Below are positions 1 to 9,032 of a stretch of 64,000 nucleotides of DNA, one piece after another; position 1 is the stretch's first letter; every line of letters begins with the position of its first letter. The notes under the pieces are model-generated. The model was not told the origin of the DNA, ran no database searches, and was given only the letters and a program-made list of their open reading frames with translations. The stretch covers positions 6,886,501 to 6,950,500 of the forward strand of contig NC_008268.1 of NCBI RefSeq assembly GCF_000014565.1, given 5' to 3'. This stretch comes from Rhodococcus jostii RHA1. GTDB taxonomy: Bacteria > Actinomycetota > Actinomycetes > Mycobacteriales > Mycobacteriaceae. Both the position numbers and the translations under genes were made by a program.

Positions 1-1983
1 CGGCAGGCGTACGGCATTACCGACGACAAGGTCGAGTACCAGGACTATCAGGGGTATGGCACGAAGCCGCCGCGGGACGTGCCTGCCGACGTCATGACGA
101 TCGAGAACACGCGACTGCTCGATCCGAACATCCTGTCGCGGACGTTCACCCAGCAGCAACAGTTGAAGAACTTCTACGGCTTCCCGCCGACGCTCGACAT
201 CGACCGGTACGACATCGACGGGCAGTTGCGTGACTACATCGTCGCGGCCCGCGAGTTGTCGTCCAAGAGCCTGACGGGTAACCAGACGGATTGGATCAAC
301 AAGCACACCGTCTACACGCACGGCAACGGACTGGTCGCAGCCCCCGCGAACCGGGTGAACGCCGCTGCCGGCGAGTCCGCGGAGGAAGCCGCCAACAGCA
401 ACAGTGGTTACCCCGTCTACATGGTCAGCGACATCGCCTCGCAGGAGGCAGGTAATCAGGTCATTCCGGTCCAGCAGCCGCGCATCTATTACGGCGAGGT
501 CATCGCCGACACGGACGCCGACTACGCGATCGTCGGCGGATCCGGAGGTTCGGACCCGCGCGAGTACGACACCGACACCTCGCGCTACACGTACACCGGT
601 TCCGGGGGTGTGCCGATCGGCAACTGGTTCAACCGGCTGGCGTTCGCGGCCAAGTACACCGAGCGCAACATCCTGTTCTCCGGTGCCATCGGTTCGGATT
701 CCAAGATCATCTACAACCGGGACCCACGGGACAGGGTCACGCACGTGGCCCCGTGGCTGACCGCGGACGGCGACTCGTACCCGGCCGTCGTCGACGGCAA
801 GGTCGTGTGGATCGTGGATGCCTACACCACGTTGCAGGACTACCCGTACGCCCAGCGCAGTTCGCTCGACGGACTCGTCGAGGACAGCATCGACCAGAAC
901 ACCGGCCGCCTGCTGCCCCGTAAGGAGGTGTCCTACATCCGCAACTCGGTGAAGGCCACCGTCGATGCGTACGACGGCACCGTGAAGCTCTACCAGGTGG
1001 ATCAGAACGATCCGGTGCTCGACGCATGGATGGGTGTGTTCCCGGATGCGGTTCAGCCGGCGGATTCGATTCCCGACGAACTGCGAGCGCACTTCCGCTA
1101 TCCCGAGGACCTGTTCAAGGTGCAGCGCGAGATGCTCGCCAAGTACCACGTGGACGATCCCAAGGAGTTCTTCACCAACAACGCGTTCTGGTCGGTGCCG
1201 AGCGATCCCACGATCGACACGAGCGCGAACCAGCCGCCGTACTACGTGCTGGTCGGTGATCCCGAGACCGGGAAACCGTCGTTCAATCTGACCAGCGCGA
1301 TGGTCGGTTACAGTCGCGAATTCTTGTCCGCATATCTGTCGGTGAAATCGGATCCGGAGAATTACGGCAAGTTCACGGTGCTCCAGTTGCCGACGGACAC
1401 GCAGACCCAGGGTCCGCAGCAGACGCAGAACTCGATGATCTCGGATCCACGGGTGGCGTCGGAGAGAACCCTGCTCGAGAGATCGAACAAGATTCAGTAC
1501 GGCAACCTGCTGACCTTGCCGATCGCGGACGGCGGCATCCTCTACGTCGAACCGATGTATACCGAGCGAAGTTCGACGGGTCCGAACACGTCGACGTTCC
1601 CGCAGCTGTCGCGAGTGCTGGTGAGCTACCGCGAGCCGCCGCCGAGTAACAGTGTGCGCGTCGGGTACGCCCCGACGTTGGCGCAGGCGCTCGACCAGGT
1701 GTTCGGTGCCGGCACAGGCTCGGTGGCGACGGCACCCAGTGCGGAAGAGGGGACACCTCCGGAGACCGGCACCACGCCGCCGGTCGATCAGGGTGCGGCA
1801 CCGGCGCCGACCGCCCCGGCGACGCCGCCGTCCGGCACGGATGTCTCGGCGGCCGTGGCGGAGTTGGACGCGTCGCTCGACGCCTTGACGTCGGCGCAGC
1901 GCAGCGGTGACTTCGCGGCGTACGGCGCAGCCCTTGCCCGCGTCCAGAAGGCGGTCGCCGCGTACGAGGCGATCCCGAAGTAG
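1..1983 (+). CDS. UPF0182 family membrane protein, C-terminal part
   Basis: The reading frame is open from base 1, so the gene starts outside the window and only the last 660 residues are visible. They include the family's extracellular-type region, with stretches such as LLDPNILSRTFTQQQ and NFYGFPPTLDIDRYD that I recognise from UPF0182 proteins (Rv3193c in M. tuberculosis). The N-terminal membrane helices of the family lie outside the window. The last 80 residues are a Pro/Thr/Ala-rich linker followed by a short alpha-helical tail (AAVAELDASLDALTSAQ). The molecular function of the family is unknown. A perfect hairpin follows the TAG stop and separates this gene from the convergent rpf gene. 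Confidence 0.9.
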   Translation, partial: RQAYGITDDKVEYQDYQGYGTKPPRDVPADVMTIENTRLLDPNILSRTFTQQQQLKNFYGFPPTLDIDRYDIDGQLRDYIVAARELSSKSLTGNQTDWINKHTVYTHGNGLVAAPANRVNAAAGESAEEAANSNSGYPVYMVSDIASQEAGNQVIPVQQPRIYYGEVIADTDADYAIVGGSGGSDPREYDTDTSRYTYTGSGGVPIGNWFNRLAFAAKYTERNILFSGAIGSDSKIIYNRDPRDRVTHVAPWLTADGDSYPAVVDGKVVWIVDAYTTLQDYPYAQRSSLDGLVEDSIDQNTGRLLPRKEVSYIRNSVKATVDAYDGTVKLYQVDQNDPVLDAWMGVFPDAVQPADSIPDELRAHFRYPEDLFKVQREMLAKYHVDDPKEFFTNNAFWSVPSDPTIDTSANQPPYYVLVGDPETGKPSFNLTSAMVGYSREFLSAYLSVKSDPENYGKFTVLQLPTDTQTQGPQQTQNSMISDPRVASERTLLERSNKIQYGNLLTLPIADGGILYVEPMYTERSSTGPNTSTFPQLSRVLVSYREPPPSNSVRVGYAPTLAQALDQVFGAGTGSVATAPSAEEGTPPETGTTPPVDQGAAPAPTAPATPPSGTDVSAAVAELDASLDALTSAQRSGDFAAYGAALARVQKAVAAYEAIPK

Positions 1984-2000
1984 AGGCGCTTCAACGCAGA

Positions 2001-2039
2001 ACGAGGCCCTGTCATCCGAACCGGATGACAGGGCCTCGT
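2001..2039. terminator. Bidirectional terminator between the UPF0182 gene and rpf
   Basis: An 18-bp perfect inverted repeat (arms 2001-2018 and 2022-2039, 3-nt loop AAC) lies between two convergent genes, 18 nt after one stop and 18 nt after the other. There is no long T tract on either side, but the stem is long and GC-rich. It probably terminates transcription from both sides. Confidence 0.8.
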
Positions 2040-2056
2040 CGTATCTGATCGGAAGA

Positions 2057-2815
<759 letters not shown>

Positions 2816-3028
2816 CCGCAGTTCACCTGGCGAAAATGGTGGACAGCTGTCTGGCGCCGAAGGCGAATTCACCCTGTCTGTGCAGGTCAGTCCGCCTCGA
2901 TATCGTTTCGGAGTCTATTCGTTACCCCGCTGTTATGTGTCGCGGATCACCACTATTTTGTGCAGCGGCTCACGTCGAAATGGCAGGAAATCGGGTCCCG
3001 GTGGTGTATTGCGAGGCCACGCGATGCA

Positions 3029-3069
3029 GGAGTGCCCCGCGCGCAGTCGTGCTGCGTGCGGGGCACTCC
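3029..3069 (-). terminator. Terminator of the second rpf gene
   Basis: A 12-bp perfect stem (3029-3040 with 3058-3069, GGAGTGCCCCGC type) lies about 20 nt downstream of the rpf stop at 3087, reading on the minus strand. The loop is about 17 nt. Only short T runs follow. Confidence 0.7.
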
Positions 3070-3086
3070 CGAAAATGTGCTGCGGA

Positions 3087-3419
3087 TCAGAGGTACTGTC
3101 CGCAGACCGGCCAGGCGCCGGGGCCCTGGGTCGCCAGGACGTTCTCGGCGACGCGGATCTGCTCCTCGCGCGAGGCGTTGGCCGGCGAGCCGCTGCCGCC
3201 GTTCGCTGCCCAGGTGCTGTCGGTGAACTGCAGACCGCCCGAGAAGCCGTTTCCGGTGTCGGCGCCCCAGTTGCCGCTGCTCTCACACGCTGCGACGGCG
3301 TCCCAGTCTCCGGAAGCAGCCGATGCGGTGCCGGTGCTCAGACCGAGCGGCACTCCGATGACTGCTCCGGTGAGTGCAATTGCGCCCATGGTCCGCTTGA
3401 CGATGCTGGAATTGGTCAT
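3087..3419 (-). CDS. Short resuscitation-promoting factor, second copy
   Basis: This 110-residue protein consists of a signal peptide (residues 1-35, ending TASAAS) and a bare Rpf domain, ending at WPVCGQYL without the linker and tail of the neighbouring copy. Catalytic Glu46 sits in ACESSGNW. The start is the ATG at 3419, which aligns with the neighbour's start (MTN.SI.KR) and has GGAGAGG upstream; a longer in-frame extension would run through the conserved noncoding leader and is unlikely. It is expected to be a secreted peptidoglycan-cleaving enzyme like its paralogue. Short one-domain Rpfs resemble RpfC/RpfD-type proteins in size. Confidence 0.9.
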   Translation of the reverse strand: MTNSSIVKRTMGAIALTGAVIGVPLGLSTGTASAASGDWDAVAACESSGNWGADTGNGFSGGLQFTDSTWAANGGSGSPANASREEQIRVAENVLATQGPGAWPVCGQYL

Positions 3420-3608
3420 GTGGTTGATTCCTCTCCGCGCCTGCTGACGAGGTTGTGGTGTGCGGTAACGGCTGGTGTGCCGACCCGGTGGTCGATCTGT
3501 CCTCGTCCCTGCCCCTCGAGGTGTCGGGATTCCGAATCCCGCGGGGGCAGGTCGAGCTGCGGCGGGTCGGCGTTGCCCGGTAGTTTCGGGCTGGCAACGA
3601 ACGTACGC
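3420..3608 (-). promoter_or_regulatory. Long conserved leader of the second rpf gene
   Basis: This is the counterpart of the leader at 2612-2815. On the minus strand it contains GCCCGAAACTACCGGGC, CCCGCCGC, then CTGCCCC ... GGGGCAG enclosing the near-perfect hairpin CGGGATTCGGAATCCCG, then AGGGACGAGGACAG, and finally GGAGAGG before the ATG. Just upstream (3609-3629) are two GTGA repeats spaced 11 nt, in GTGACC-N5-GTGATC, a possible response-regulator site. The RNA element is inferred from conservation between the two copies; its ligand, if any, is unknown. Confidence 0.5.
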
Positions 3609-3814
3609 GGTGATCACGGAATGGTCACGGGTCGATTTTCTGTGACGGGCGTCCAAATACTGGGACGAACGACCGGTGTTTTCCCAGGTCGTCCTTGAAA
3701 TTTGAGGTTTCGGCAGCGTTACAGATTTCGCCTAGAATGTGACGAGCATCATAACTTTTAGGTAACAGATGTGACTCGAGTGGTGCTGAAAGGTTGCTAC
3801 TCGGACTCTTTCCG

Positions 3815-3851
3815 GGCGATTTGCAATCCGTTCGTTCGCTCGTGTAACTTT
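3815..3851 (+). promoter_or_regulatory. Promoter of the initiator tRNA
   Basis: GGCGATTTG (3815-3823) and TGTAACTTT (3843-3851) are separated by 19 nt and lie just upstream of the tRNA. Exactly the same two words with the same spacing precede tRNA-Ala at 27180-27216. The likely -35 is TTGCAA (3821-3826) and the -10 is TGTAAC (3843-3848), 16 nt apart. Confidence 0.65.
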
Positions 3852-3861
3852 GTTCATGCAA

Positions 3862-3938
3862 CGCGGGGTGGAGCAGCTCGGTAGCTCGCTGGGCTCATAA
3901 CCCAGAGGTCGCAGGTTCAAATCCTGTCCCCGCTACCA
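3862..3938 (+). tRNA. Initiator tRNA-fMet (CAT)
   Basis: A 77-nt cloverleaf with encoded CCA. The acceptor stem starts with an unpaired C1 opposite U72, and the anticodon stem carries three consecutive G-C pairs (GGG CTCATAA CCC) around CAT. Both are marks of the initiator rather than the elongator tRNA. Actinobacterial initiators commonly show C1-U72 instead of the C1-A72 of E. coli. It has its own promoter and terminator. Confidence 0.95.
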
Positions 3939-3942
3939 CCGA

Positions 3943-3977
3943 AGAACCGGTGTCCTGGATTCCAGGACACCGGTTCT
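3943..3977 (+). terminator. Terminator of tRNA-fMet
   Basis: AGAACCGGTGTCCTGGA (3943-3959) pairs with 3961-3977 and is followed by a run of T. This is a textbook intrinsic terminator starting 5 nt after the tRNA. Confidence 0.9.
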
Positions 3978-4015
3978 TTTTTGTCTCCGCTCGCCCCCGG
4001 TCGAGGGGGCGGTTC

Positions 4016-4660
4016 TCACATACGCGTCGTCCGTATCAGCAATCCCGCCACATGTGCGCACGCTGCTGCCCGCGCCCCGACCGCATCTCCGGACTCGATG
4101 GCCCCGACGATCCGCTCGTGTTCGGTGACGGCGAGTCTCCGATTCAGATCCGCACTCCACATGTCCGACCGGTACAGGTGCGATTGCCCGTCCAACCGCA
4201 GGAGGGCTTCGCTCAGCGGCTTGTTGCGGGCGGTTTCCCGGATGAGGGTGTGGAATTCGAGGTCGAGCCGTGAATCGCGACGCTGATCGGCGGGACCGTC
4301 CAGCAGTTCACGTTGGACCTGCACCATCTTCTTCAATTGCTGCACCGTCTCATGGGTGGCAGCGGCAGTCGCGTGAAATGCAGCCAGTCCGTCGAGTACC
4401 TCGCGGACCTCGAAGACGGCGCGGATCGAGTCCGCGTCGAGCGAATCGACCTTGGCGCCCGCGTTGCGGGTGTAGACGGCGATGCCCTCGTAGATGAGTT
4501 GCTGCACGGCCTCCCGGACGGGGGTGCGGCTGACGTTGAGTTTCGCGGCCAGCGCCGGAACGCTGAGGGGCGTGCCGGGGGGCAGTTCGCCGGAGAAGAT
4601 CTGTTCACGAAGAGTGTCGTGAACGGATTCGGTGAGCAGGGCTCGTTCCGTGTGTGTCAT
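4016..4660 (-). CDS. GntR/FadR-type transcriptional regulator (FCD domain)
   Basis: A 214-residue protein with an N-terminal winged helix (about 8-75: LREQIFSGELPPGTPLSVPALA ending in the recognition segment NVSRTPVREAVQQL) and a C-terminal all-alpha FCD ligand-binding domain (about 80-205). FCD regulators usually sense a small carboxylate or related metabolite and repress adjacent catabolic or uptake genes. It is the first of four minus-strand genes (oxygenase, permease, ATPase) next to a divergent binding-protein gene, so it probably controls this uptake locus. CATG-centred palindromes in 7531-7716 are candidate operators. The effector cannot be told from sequence. Confidence 0.88.
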   Translation of the reverse strand: MTHTERALLTESVHDTLREQIFSGELPPGTPLSVPALAAKLNVSRTPVREAVQQLIYEGIAVYTRNAGAKVDSLDADSIRAVFEVREVLDGLAAFHATAAATHETVQQLKKMVQVQRELLDGPADQRRDSRLDLEFHTLIRETARNKPLSEALLRLDGQSHLYRSDMWSADLNRRLAVTEHERIVGAIESGDAVGARAAACAHVAGLLIRTTRM

Positions 4661-4772
4661 CGATCCTTCCGAACCCTTCCCTCGGGGCGGGTCGTGACCT
4701 CGCCGCCCGGCCCGGCTCCTGCGTCGACTCTATTCGATCGCCGGCGGGAGGGCCTCCCACCGGCTGATCCCG

Positions 4773-5828
4773 CTAGTGGGCGGACCGCACCCGTGCGGCT
4801 TCGCGAAGTGCCGCAGCCGGTTTGACGCCTGCCTTCAATCCGGCGACCTTGGCCGCGATGTTCTCCGCGACCGTGATCGGCGGGTATCCCGGCTCCCCGT
4901 CGACGAGCGTGCCGGGGAGCGGTGCGATCACGGCGTCGTGGTTCCCGTCGAAGAAGAACGCCGCGGATCGCCGGCGAATGATCTGTCCGTCGGTGATGGG
5001 CGGATTCACCCGGTGCACGGTCGAGCGCCACCGGTCGTTGGTCCACCGGGCCATGGCGTCGCCGAGGTTGATCAGCAACGCGTCGTCGGCGGGCTGCGTA
5101 TCGTGCCACGTGTTGTCGGAGCCGAGGACCTGCAGGCCGGGAACCTGATCGGTCCAGAGAATCGTGAGAATTCCGAAGTCGGTGTGTGCGCCCATGCCGG
5201 TGGCATCGCCGTCGAATGCGGCCTCGCCCTCGGGGAGCGCATAGTTGTTCATCTTCAATGCATTGATCGAATGGTCGACCATCGCGTCGAAGTATCCCGG
5301 TTCCACCCGAAGGGCATCGGCGAACGCGGCCAGGAGAATTCGTGCAAGTACCTGGGCGCGCGCGAAGTATTCCTCCACGCTGCTGCGGAACGCCGGGGCG
5401 TCCTCCGGCCAGGTGTTGGTGGCGTAGCTGGTCTCGGGGAGTTCGAGTTCGGGGTACTCGGTGGTCTCGGTCCCGACGATGAAGGCCTCGTAGAAGTCGT
5501 TCATCATGTTCGCGGACTCCACCCCGAGACTCATGCTCAGGGACTCGGACGCGGGCGGCGAGTACCCACGGTTCTCGGCGGAGGAGCGCCGGTACTTCTT
5601 CTTGGTCTCGAGCGGGAGTCCGAAGAATTCGTCGAGCGCACTGGTGAGGCGGTCGACCGTCGCTCCGGGAATCCGGTGACCGACGATCTGGACGAAGCCG
5701 ACCTCACGGCACGCGGTGTCGAGTTCCGCTGCCACACGAGCGCATTCGGCGCTGTTGTGGGCGCGCGCTCCCTCGGCGAGATACGGGCTGATGTCGACGG
5801 TCGGGACGATTAACGGGGAAGTGGGCAT
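4773..5828 (-). CDS. 2-oxoglutarate/Fe(II) oxygenase, isopenicillin N synthase-like
   Basis: A 351-residue cytosolic oxygenase of the IPNS/plant-dioxygenase family, with an N-terminal DIOX_N region (about 7-120) and a double-stranded beta-helix. The metal ligands are visible: His215 and Asp217 in GAHTDFG and His272 in STVHRVNPP. Arg286/Ser288 (RRS) are the expected co-substrate anchor. It would use O2 and 2-oxoglutarate to oxidise a small organic molecule. It lies between a GntR regulator and an NMT1-type ABC importer, so the imported compound or a product of it is the likely substrate. Several bacterial relatives are annotated as isopenicillin N synthase, but beta-lactam synthesis is not indicated here. 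Confidence 0.85.
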   Translation of the reverse strand: MPTSPLIVPTVDISPYLAEGARAHNSAECARVAAELDTACREVGFVQIVGHRIPGATVDRLTSALDEFFGLPLETKKKYRRSSAENRGYSPPASESLSMSLGVESANMMNDFYEAFIVGTETTEYPELELPETSYATNTWPEDAPAFRSSVEEYFARAQVLARILLAAFADALRVEPGYFDAMVDHSINALKMNNYALPEGEAAFDGDATGMGAHTDFGILTILWTDQVPGLQVLGSDNTWHDTQPADDALLINLGDAMARWTNDRWRSTVHRVNPPITDGQIIRRRSAAFFFDGNHDAVIAPLPGTLVDGEPGYPPITVAENIAAKVAGLKAGVKPAAALREAARVRSAH

Positions 5829-5852
5829 GACGGCCTTTCGGGGAAGCGGTGG

Positions 5853-6734
5853 TCAGGACTTGTGGCCGGACGCGTGCCAGCTGCCGACGAGCAGTCGGGA
5901 CAGGATGCCGAACGCGGAGAACACGGCGACGCCGAAGACTGATGCGATCACGATCGCGGCGATGAGATCCTCGGATTGGAGCCGGCTGCGGAACACGTCG
6001 AGAAGCGTGCCGATGCCGGGCTCGCCCTTGGCGAAGAACATGTCTCCGATGATCGCGCCGACGACGACGAGGCCGGACGCGGTGCGGATGCCGGCGAGGA
6101 CGGCGGGCAGTGCCGCGCGAAGTTCCAGTTTTACCAGGCGATCCCATCGGGATGCCCGGCCGAGTGTGAACAGTTCGTGCAGGCCGCGGTCGACGGACTG
6201 GAGTCCGAAGTGAGTGTTGGTGATGATGGGAAAGGCCGCGATGAGGACGCACACGAGTGTGCGGGCCGTCATTCCGTAACCGAACCAGAGGCCGATCAGC
6301 GGGACGATCGCGAGGATCGGAATCACCTGGAGCACCACGGCGTAGGGGTAGATGATCCGTTCGATCCACTTCGCGCGGCTCATCAAGACTCCGGTACCGA
6401 CTCCGACGAGCACGGCCACGACGAAGCCGACCAGCGCGACGCGGGCAGTGACGGCGAGCGCCTCGAGCATCGGGGACAGGTGTTTCCAGTCCAGGAGCGA
6501 CTGCGTGAGAACACGATTCGGCGGAGGAAGGAGGAATTGCCGTTCGGGGGAGAGGACGAACCAGCTCACCGCGGACCACAGTGCGAGTGCTCCTGCCAGC
6601 GACAGCACGGGAAACAGCAGGCCCGTGGCCACCGTGACCGTTCGCGGTCGCCGCGCCTGCGAGCCCGTGTCCGTCACGGCCGGGGTCCGCGCGGTCGCGA
6701 CAGGAAGGGGCAGGACGGCAGGTGCTTCGGTCAT
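5853..6734 (-). CDS. ABC transporter permease (NMT1/taurine-type)
   Basis: A 293-residue inner-membrane permease with about six helices and the BPD_transp_1 domain of the nitrate/sulfonate/taurine importer class. The cytoplasmic coupling loop lies near GLQSVDRGLHELFTLGRASR. I place the start at the ATG at 6734, which overlaps the ATPase stop (ATGA); the frame stays open further upstream but that stretch is inside the ATPase gene. It works with the ATPase just upstream and the lipoprotein encoded divergently at 7854. The substrate is unknown. Confidence 0.88.
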   Translation of the reverse strand: MTEAPAVLPLPVATARTPAVTDTGSQARRPRTVTVATGLLFPVLSLAGALALWSAVSWFVLSPERQFLLPPPNRVLTQSLLDWKHLSPMLEALAVTARVALVGFVVAVLVGVGTGVLMSRAKWIERIIYPYAVVLQVIPILAIVPLIGLWFGYGMTARTLVCVLIAAFPIITNTHFGLQSVDRGLHELFTLGRASRWDRLVKLELRAALPAVLAGIRTASGLVVVGAIIGDMFFAKGEPGIGTLLDVFRSRLQSEDLIAAIVIASVFGVAVFSAFGILSRLLVGSWHASGHKS

Positions 6735-7513
6735 CGTGTGCTCCCGTGCAGGCAGGTCGAGATCTGGGCGACGTACTCGGTGTATTTCGGGTCGAATCGC
6801 AGTTGGGGGCTTCGCGGGTGAGGGAAGTCGATGTCGACGACCGAGGCGATCCGTCCGGGCCGCGCGGTCATGACGACGACCCGGTTGGCGAGGTACACCG
6901 CTTCCGACACCGAGTGGGTGATGAACATCGACGTGAACCCCCGGTTGCTGTACAGCCGGTGGAGTTCGACCTGCATGTCGAGCCTGGTCATCTCGTCGAG
7001 GGCCCCGAACGGCTCGTCGAGGAGCATCACCTCGGGTGCGAGCGTGAGGGCGCGGGCGAGGGAGACGCGCATCTTCATTCCGCCGGACAGGGACCGGGGT
7101 AGCTGGTCGGCGAAACCGTCCAGCCCGACGGCGGTGACGGCCTCGGCCGCGCGTGCCTTCCGGACCGCCGCGTCGCCCCGGCCGAGTTCGGCCGAGAGTT
7201 CCACGTTGGCGCGCACGCTCCGCCAGGGCAGCAGTGTGGGTTCCTGAAAGATGAACCCGACGGAGTCGGTGGCCAGGGTCACGGATCCTTCGGTCGGACG
7301 TTCCAGTCCCGCGGCCATTCTCAGCAGTGTCGACTTCCCGCAGCCCGAAGGTCCGACGACGGCGACGAAGTCGCCGCGGTGAACGTCGAGGTCGATGCCG
7401 TCCAGTGCGACGGTTCCCGTGTCGAACCGTTTGACGACGCTGCTGAAGGCGATCGCGACGTCGTGTGTGAGCCTGCGGGCGTCGACGTCCCGCGTCGTGT
7501 CGGCGAGTCTCAT
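6731..7513 (-). CDS. ABC transporter ATP-binding protein (NMT1/taurine-type)
   Basis: A 260-residue nucleotide-binding subunit with Walker A GPSGCGKST (54-62), signature LSGGM (142-146), Walker B VMLLDEP (162-168) and the switch His in FITHSV. It belongs to the SsuB/TauB/ThiZ-like group. It is translationally coupled to the permease through a 4-nt overlap. The start is the ATG at 7513, transcribed away from the divergent binding-protein gene across a 340-nt regulatory gap. Confidence 0.9.
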   Translation of the reverse strand: MRLADTTRDVDARRLTHDVAIAFSSVVKRFDTGTVALDGIDLDVHRGDFVAVVGPSGCGKSTLLRMAAGLERPTEGSVTLATDSVGFIFQEPTLLPWRSVRANVELSAELGRGDAAVRKARAAEAVTAVGLDGFADQLPRSLSGGMKMRVSLARALTLAPEVMLLDEPFGALDEMTRLDMQVELHRLYSNRGFTSMFITHSVSEAVYLANRVVVMTARPGRIASVVDIDFPHPRSPQLRFDPKYTEYVAQISTCLHGSTR

Positions 7514-7853
7514 CCCAACCTCCAGTGACTAATGCATGCAACGAATCGGTCCTTTCGATAGGAATAGTCTCGATTACATGTATGTCTTGCGGGTTGCGAA
7601 GTGTGAACACCCGGTGACATGTGGCCGATCCTGCGCAGAACGTCGAGTAGGTGGCGTGATAGCGAGCACCAAGGCGGTCGTTCACGTGACCGAAACAAAA
7701 TCGATATTGCATGTAATCAGTTCGCGTGCACACTGGGCGCACCGGCCGCCGACGCGTCGAGCCGGCACCGAATTCCCTTGGTCGTCACGAGTGTTCGCCG
7801 CACCTCCGCGGTGCCGGCGACCACCGTCATCGATTGTGTTCGCGAGGAGAACA
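7514..7853. promoter_or_regulatory. Divergent promoter region with CATG-centred palindromes
   Basis: This 340-nt gap between the ATPase and the binding-protein gene holds no credible gene. It contains TGCATGCA (7533-7540), GATTACATGTA (7572-7582), ACATGT (7618-7623) and TTGCATGTAATC (7707-7718). GATTACATG and CATGTAATC are inverted copies of each other. Such repeated dyads in a divergent promoter beside a GntR gene are plausible operator sites; this is inference. Confidence 0.5.
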
Positions 7854-9032
7854 ATGAACCGCAACATCAGGACCCTCCGGCAGGCGGGCATGTCCGCCGT
7901 CGTGCTGGCCGCACTCGGCCTCTCGGCGTGCAGCTCGGCCGACGGCGGCAGCGCCGCCGGGATCACCCTCGAACCCGCCGCCGAATCGCAGACTCTCGCC
8001 GGGGTGTGCCCGGAAAACGTCGTGGTCCAGTTGCAGTGGCAGCCGCAGTCGGACATGGGCGGGTTGTTCCGGATGCTCGGCGCCGGATACGCCGTCGACG
8101 CCGACGAGAAGTCCGTGACCGGACCGCTGGTGGCCGGCGGTAAGGACACGGGTGTGGATCTGACACTCCGCGCCGGCGGTCCGGCGATCGGCTTCCAGTC
8201 GGTGACGTCGCAGATGTACGTGGACGATTCGATCGCACTCGGCGTTGTCCACGGGGATCAGGTGATCGCCGCCGCCGCGAGCCAACCGGTCGTGGCGGTG
8301 ACGCCGCTGCTGAATTACAGCCCGGCGATCCTGATGTGGGATGCGCAGACCCACCCGGACTGGCGGACCGTGGCCGACATCGGGCAGTCCGATGCCTTCG
8401 TGGTGGTCTCGAAGGAACAGCTGTTCCCCCAGTGGCTGGTGGCCCGGGGTCTGCTGAAGGAGTCCCAGATCGACACGAGTTACGACGGCGCGCCCTCCCG
8501 GTTCGTCGGGGATCCCGCGATCGCGCAACAGGGTTTCGCGAACTCGGAGCCGTTCACCTACGAGTACGAGACTCCCGCCTGGGACAAGCCGGTCGCCTAC
8601 GACCTCCTGAAGGACTCGGGCTTCGACATCTACGCGTCCAACATCTCCGTTCGCGCGGACAAGCTGGAGTCTCTGACGCCGTGCCTGCAGAAACTGGTGC
8701 CGATCATCCAGCAGTCCACCGCCGATTACATCACCGCTCCCGGGGTCACCAACGAGGCCATCGTGGACGTCGTGTCCCGGGACTCCTCGTTCTCGCCCTA
8801 CTCCGAGGGCGAGGCGGAGTTCAGTGCCCAACTGCTGAAGGACGAAGGGCTGATCGCGAACGAGGCCGACGGATCGGTCGGAACGTACGACATGGCGCGA
8901 GTGCAGGGGACGGTCGACGAACTGAAACCGATCCTCGTTGCCGGGGGTGCCGCGATCCCGGATTCGCTGACGGCGGAACAGATCTACACGAACCGGTTCA
9001 CCGATGCCGCGATCGGGATCAGCTCTCCGTGA
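7854..9032 (+). CDS. ABC transporter substrate-binding lipoprotein (NMT1-like)
   Basis: A 392-residue binding protein with a lipobox at its N-terminus (LGLSAC, so the mature protein starts at the Cys near residue 24) and a two-lobe NMT1/THI5-like fold; VVQLQWQPQSDMGGLF is the family's N-terminal strand. GAGGAG precedes the ATG. It delivers a small molecule to the permease/ATPase encoded divergently. Relatives bind thiamine precursors, sulfonates, riboflavin or aromatic acids, so the ligand is open. Its last 14 nt overlap the convergent acyl-CoA ligase gene. Confidence 0.87.
   Translation: MNRNIRTLRQAGMSAVVLAALGLSACSSADGGSAAGITLEPAAESQTLAGVCPENVVVQLQWQPQSDMGGLFRMLGAGYAVDADEKSVTGPLVAGGKDTGVDLTLRAGGPAIGFQSVTSQMYVDDSIALGVVHGDQVIAAAASQPVVAVTPLLNYSPAILMWDAQTHPDWRTVADIGQSDAFVVVSKEQLFPQWLVARGLLKESQIDTSYDGAPSRFVGDPAIAQQGFANSEPFTYEYETPAWDKPVAYDLLKDSGFDIYASNISVRADKLESLTPCLQKLVPIIQQSTADYITAPGVTNEAIVDVVSRDSSFSPYSEGEAEFSAQLLKDEGLIANEADGSVGTYDMARVQGTVDELKPILVAGGAAIPDSLTAEQIYTNRFTDAAIGISSP

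Noticed and set aside
4773-5828. Beta-lactam biosynthesis suggested by the isopenicillin N synthase-like gene.
   Set aside because: No ACV synthetase or acyltransferase gene is present; the neighbours are an importer and a regulator.
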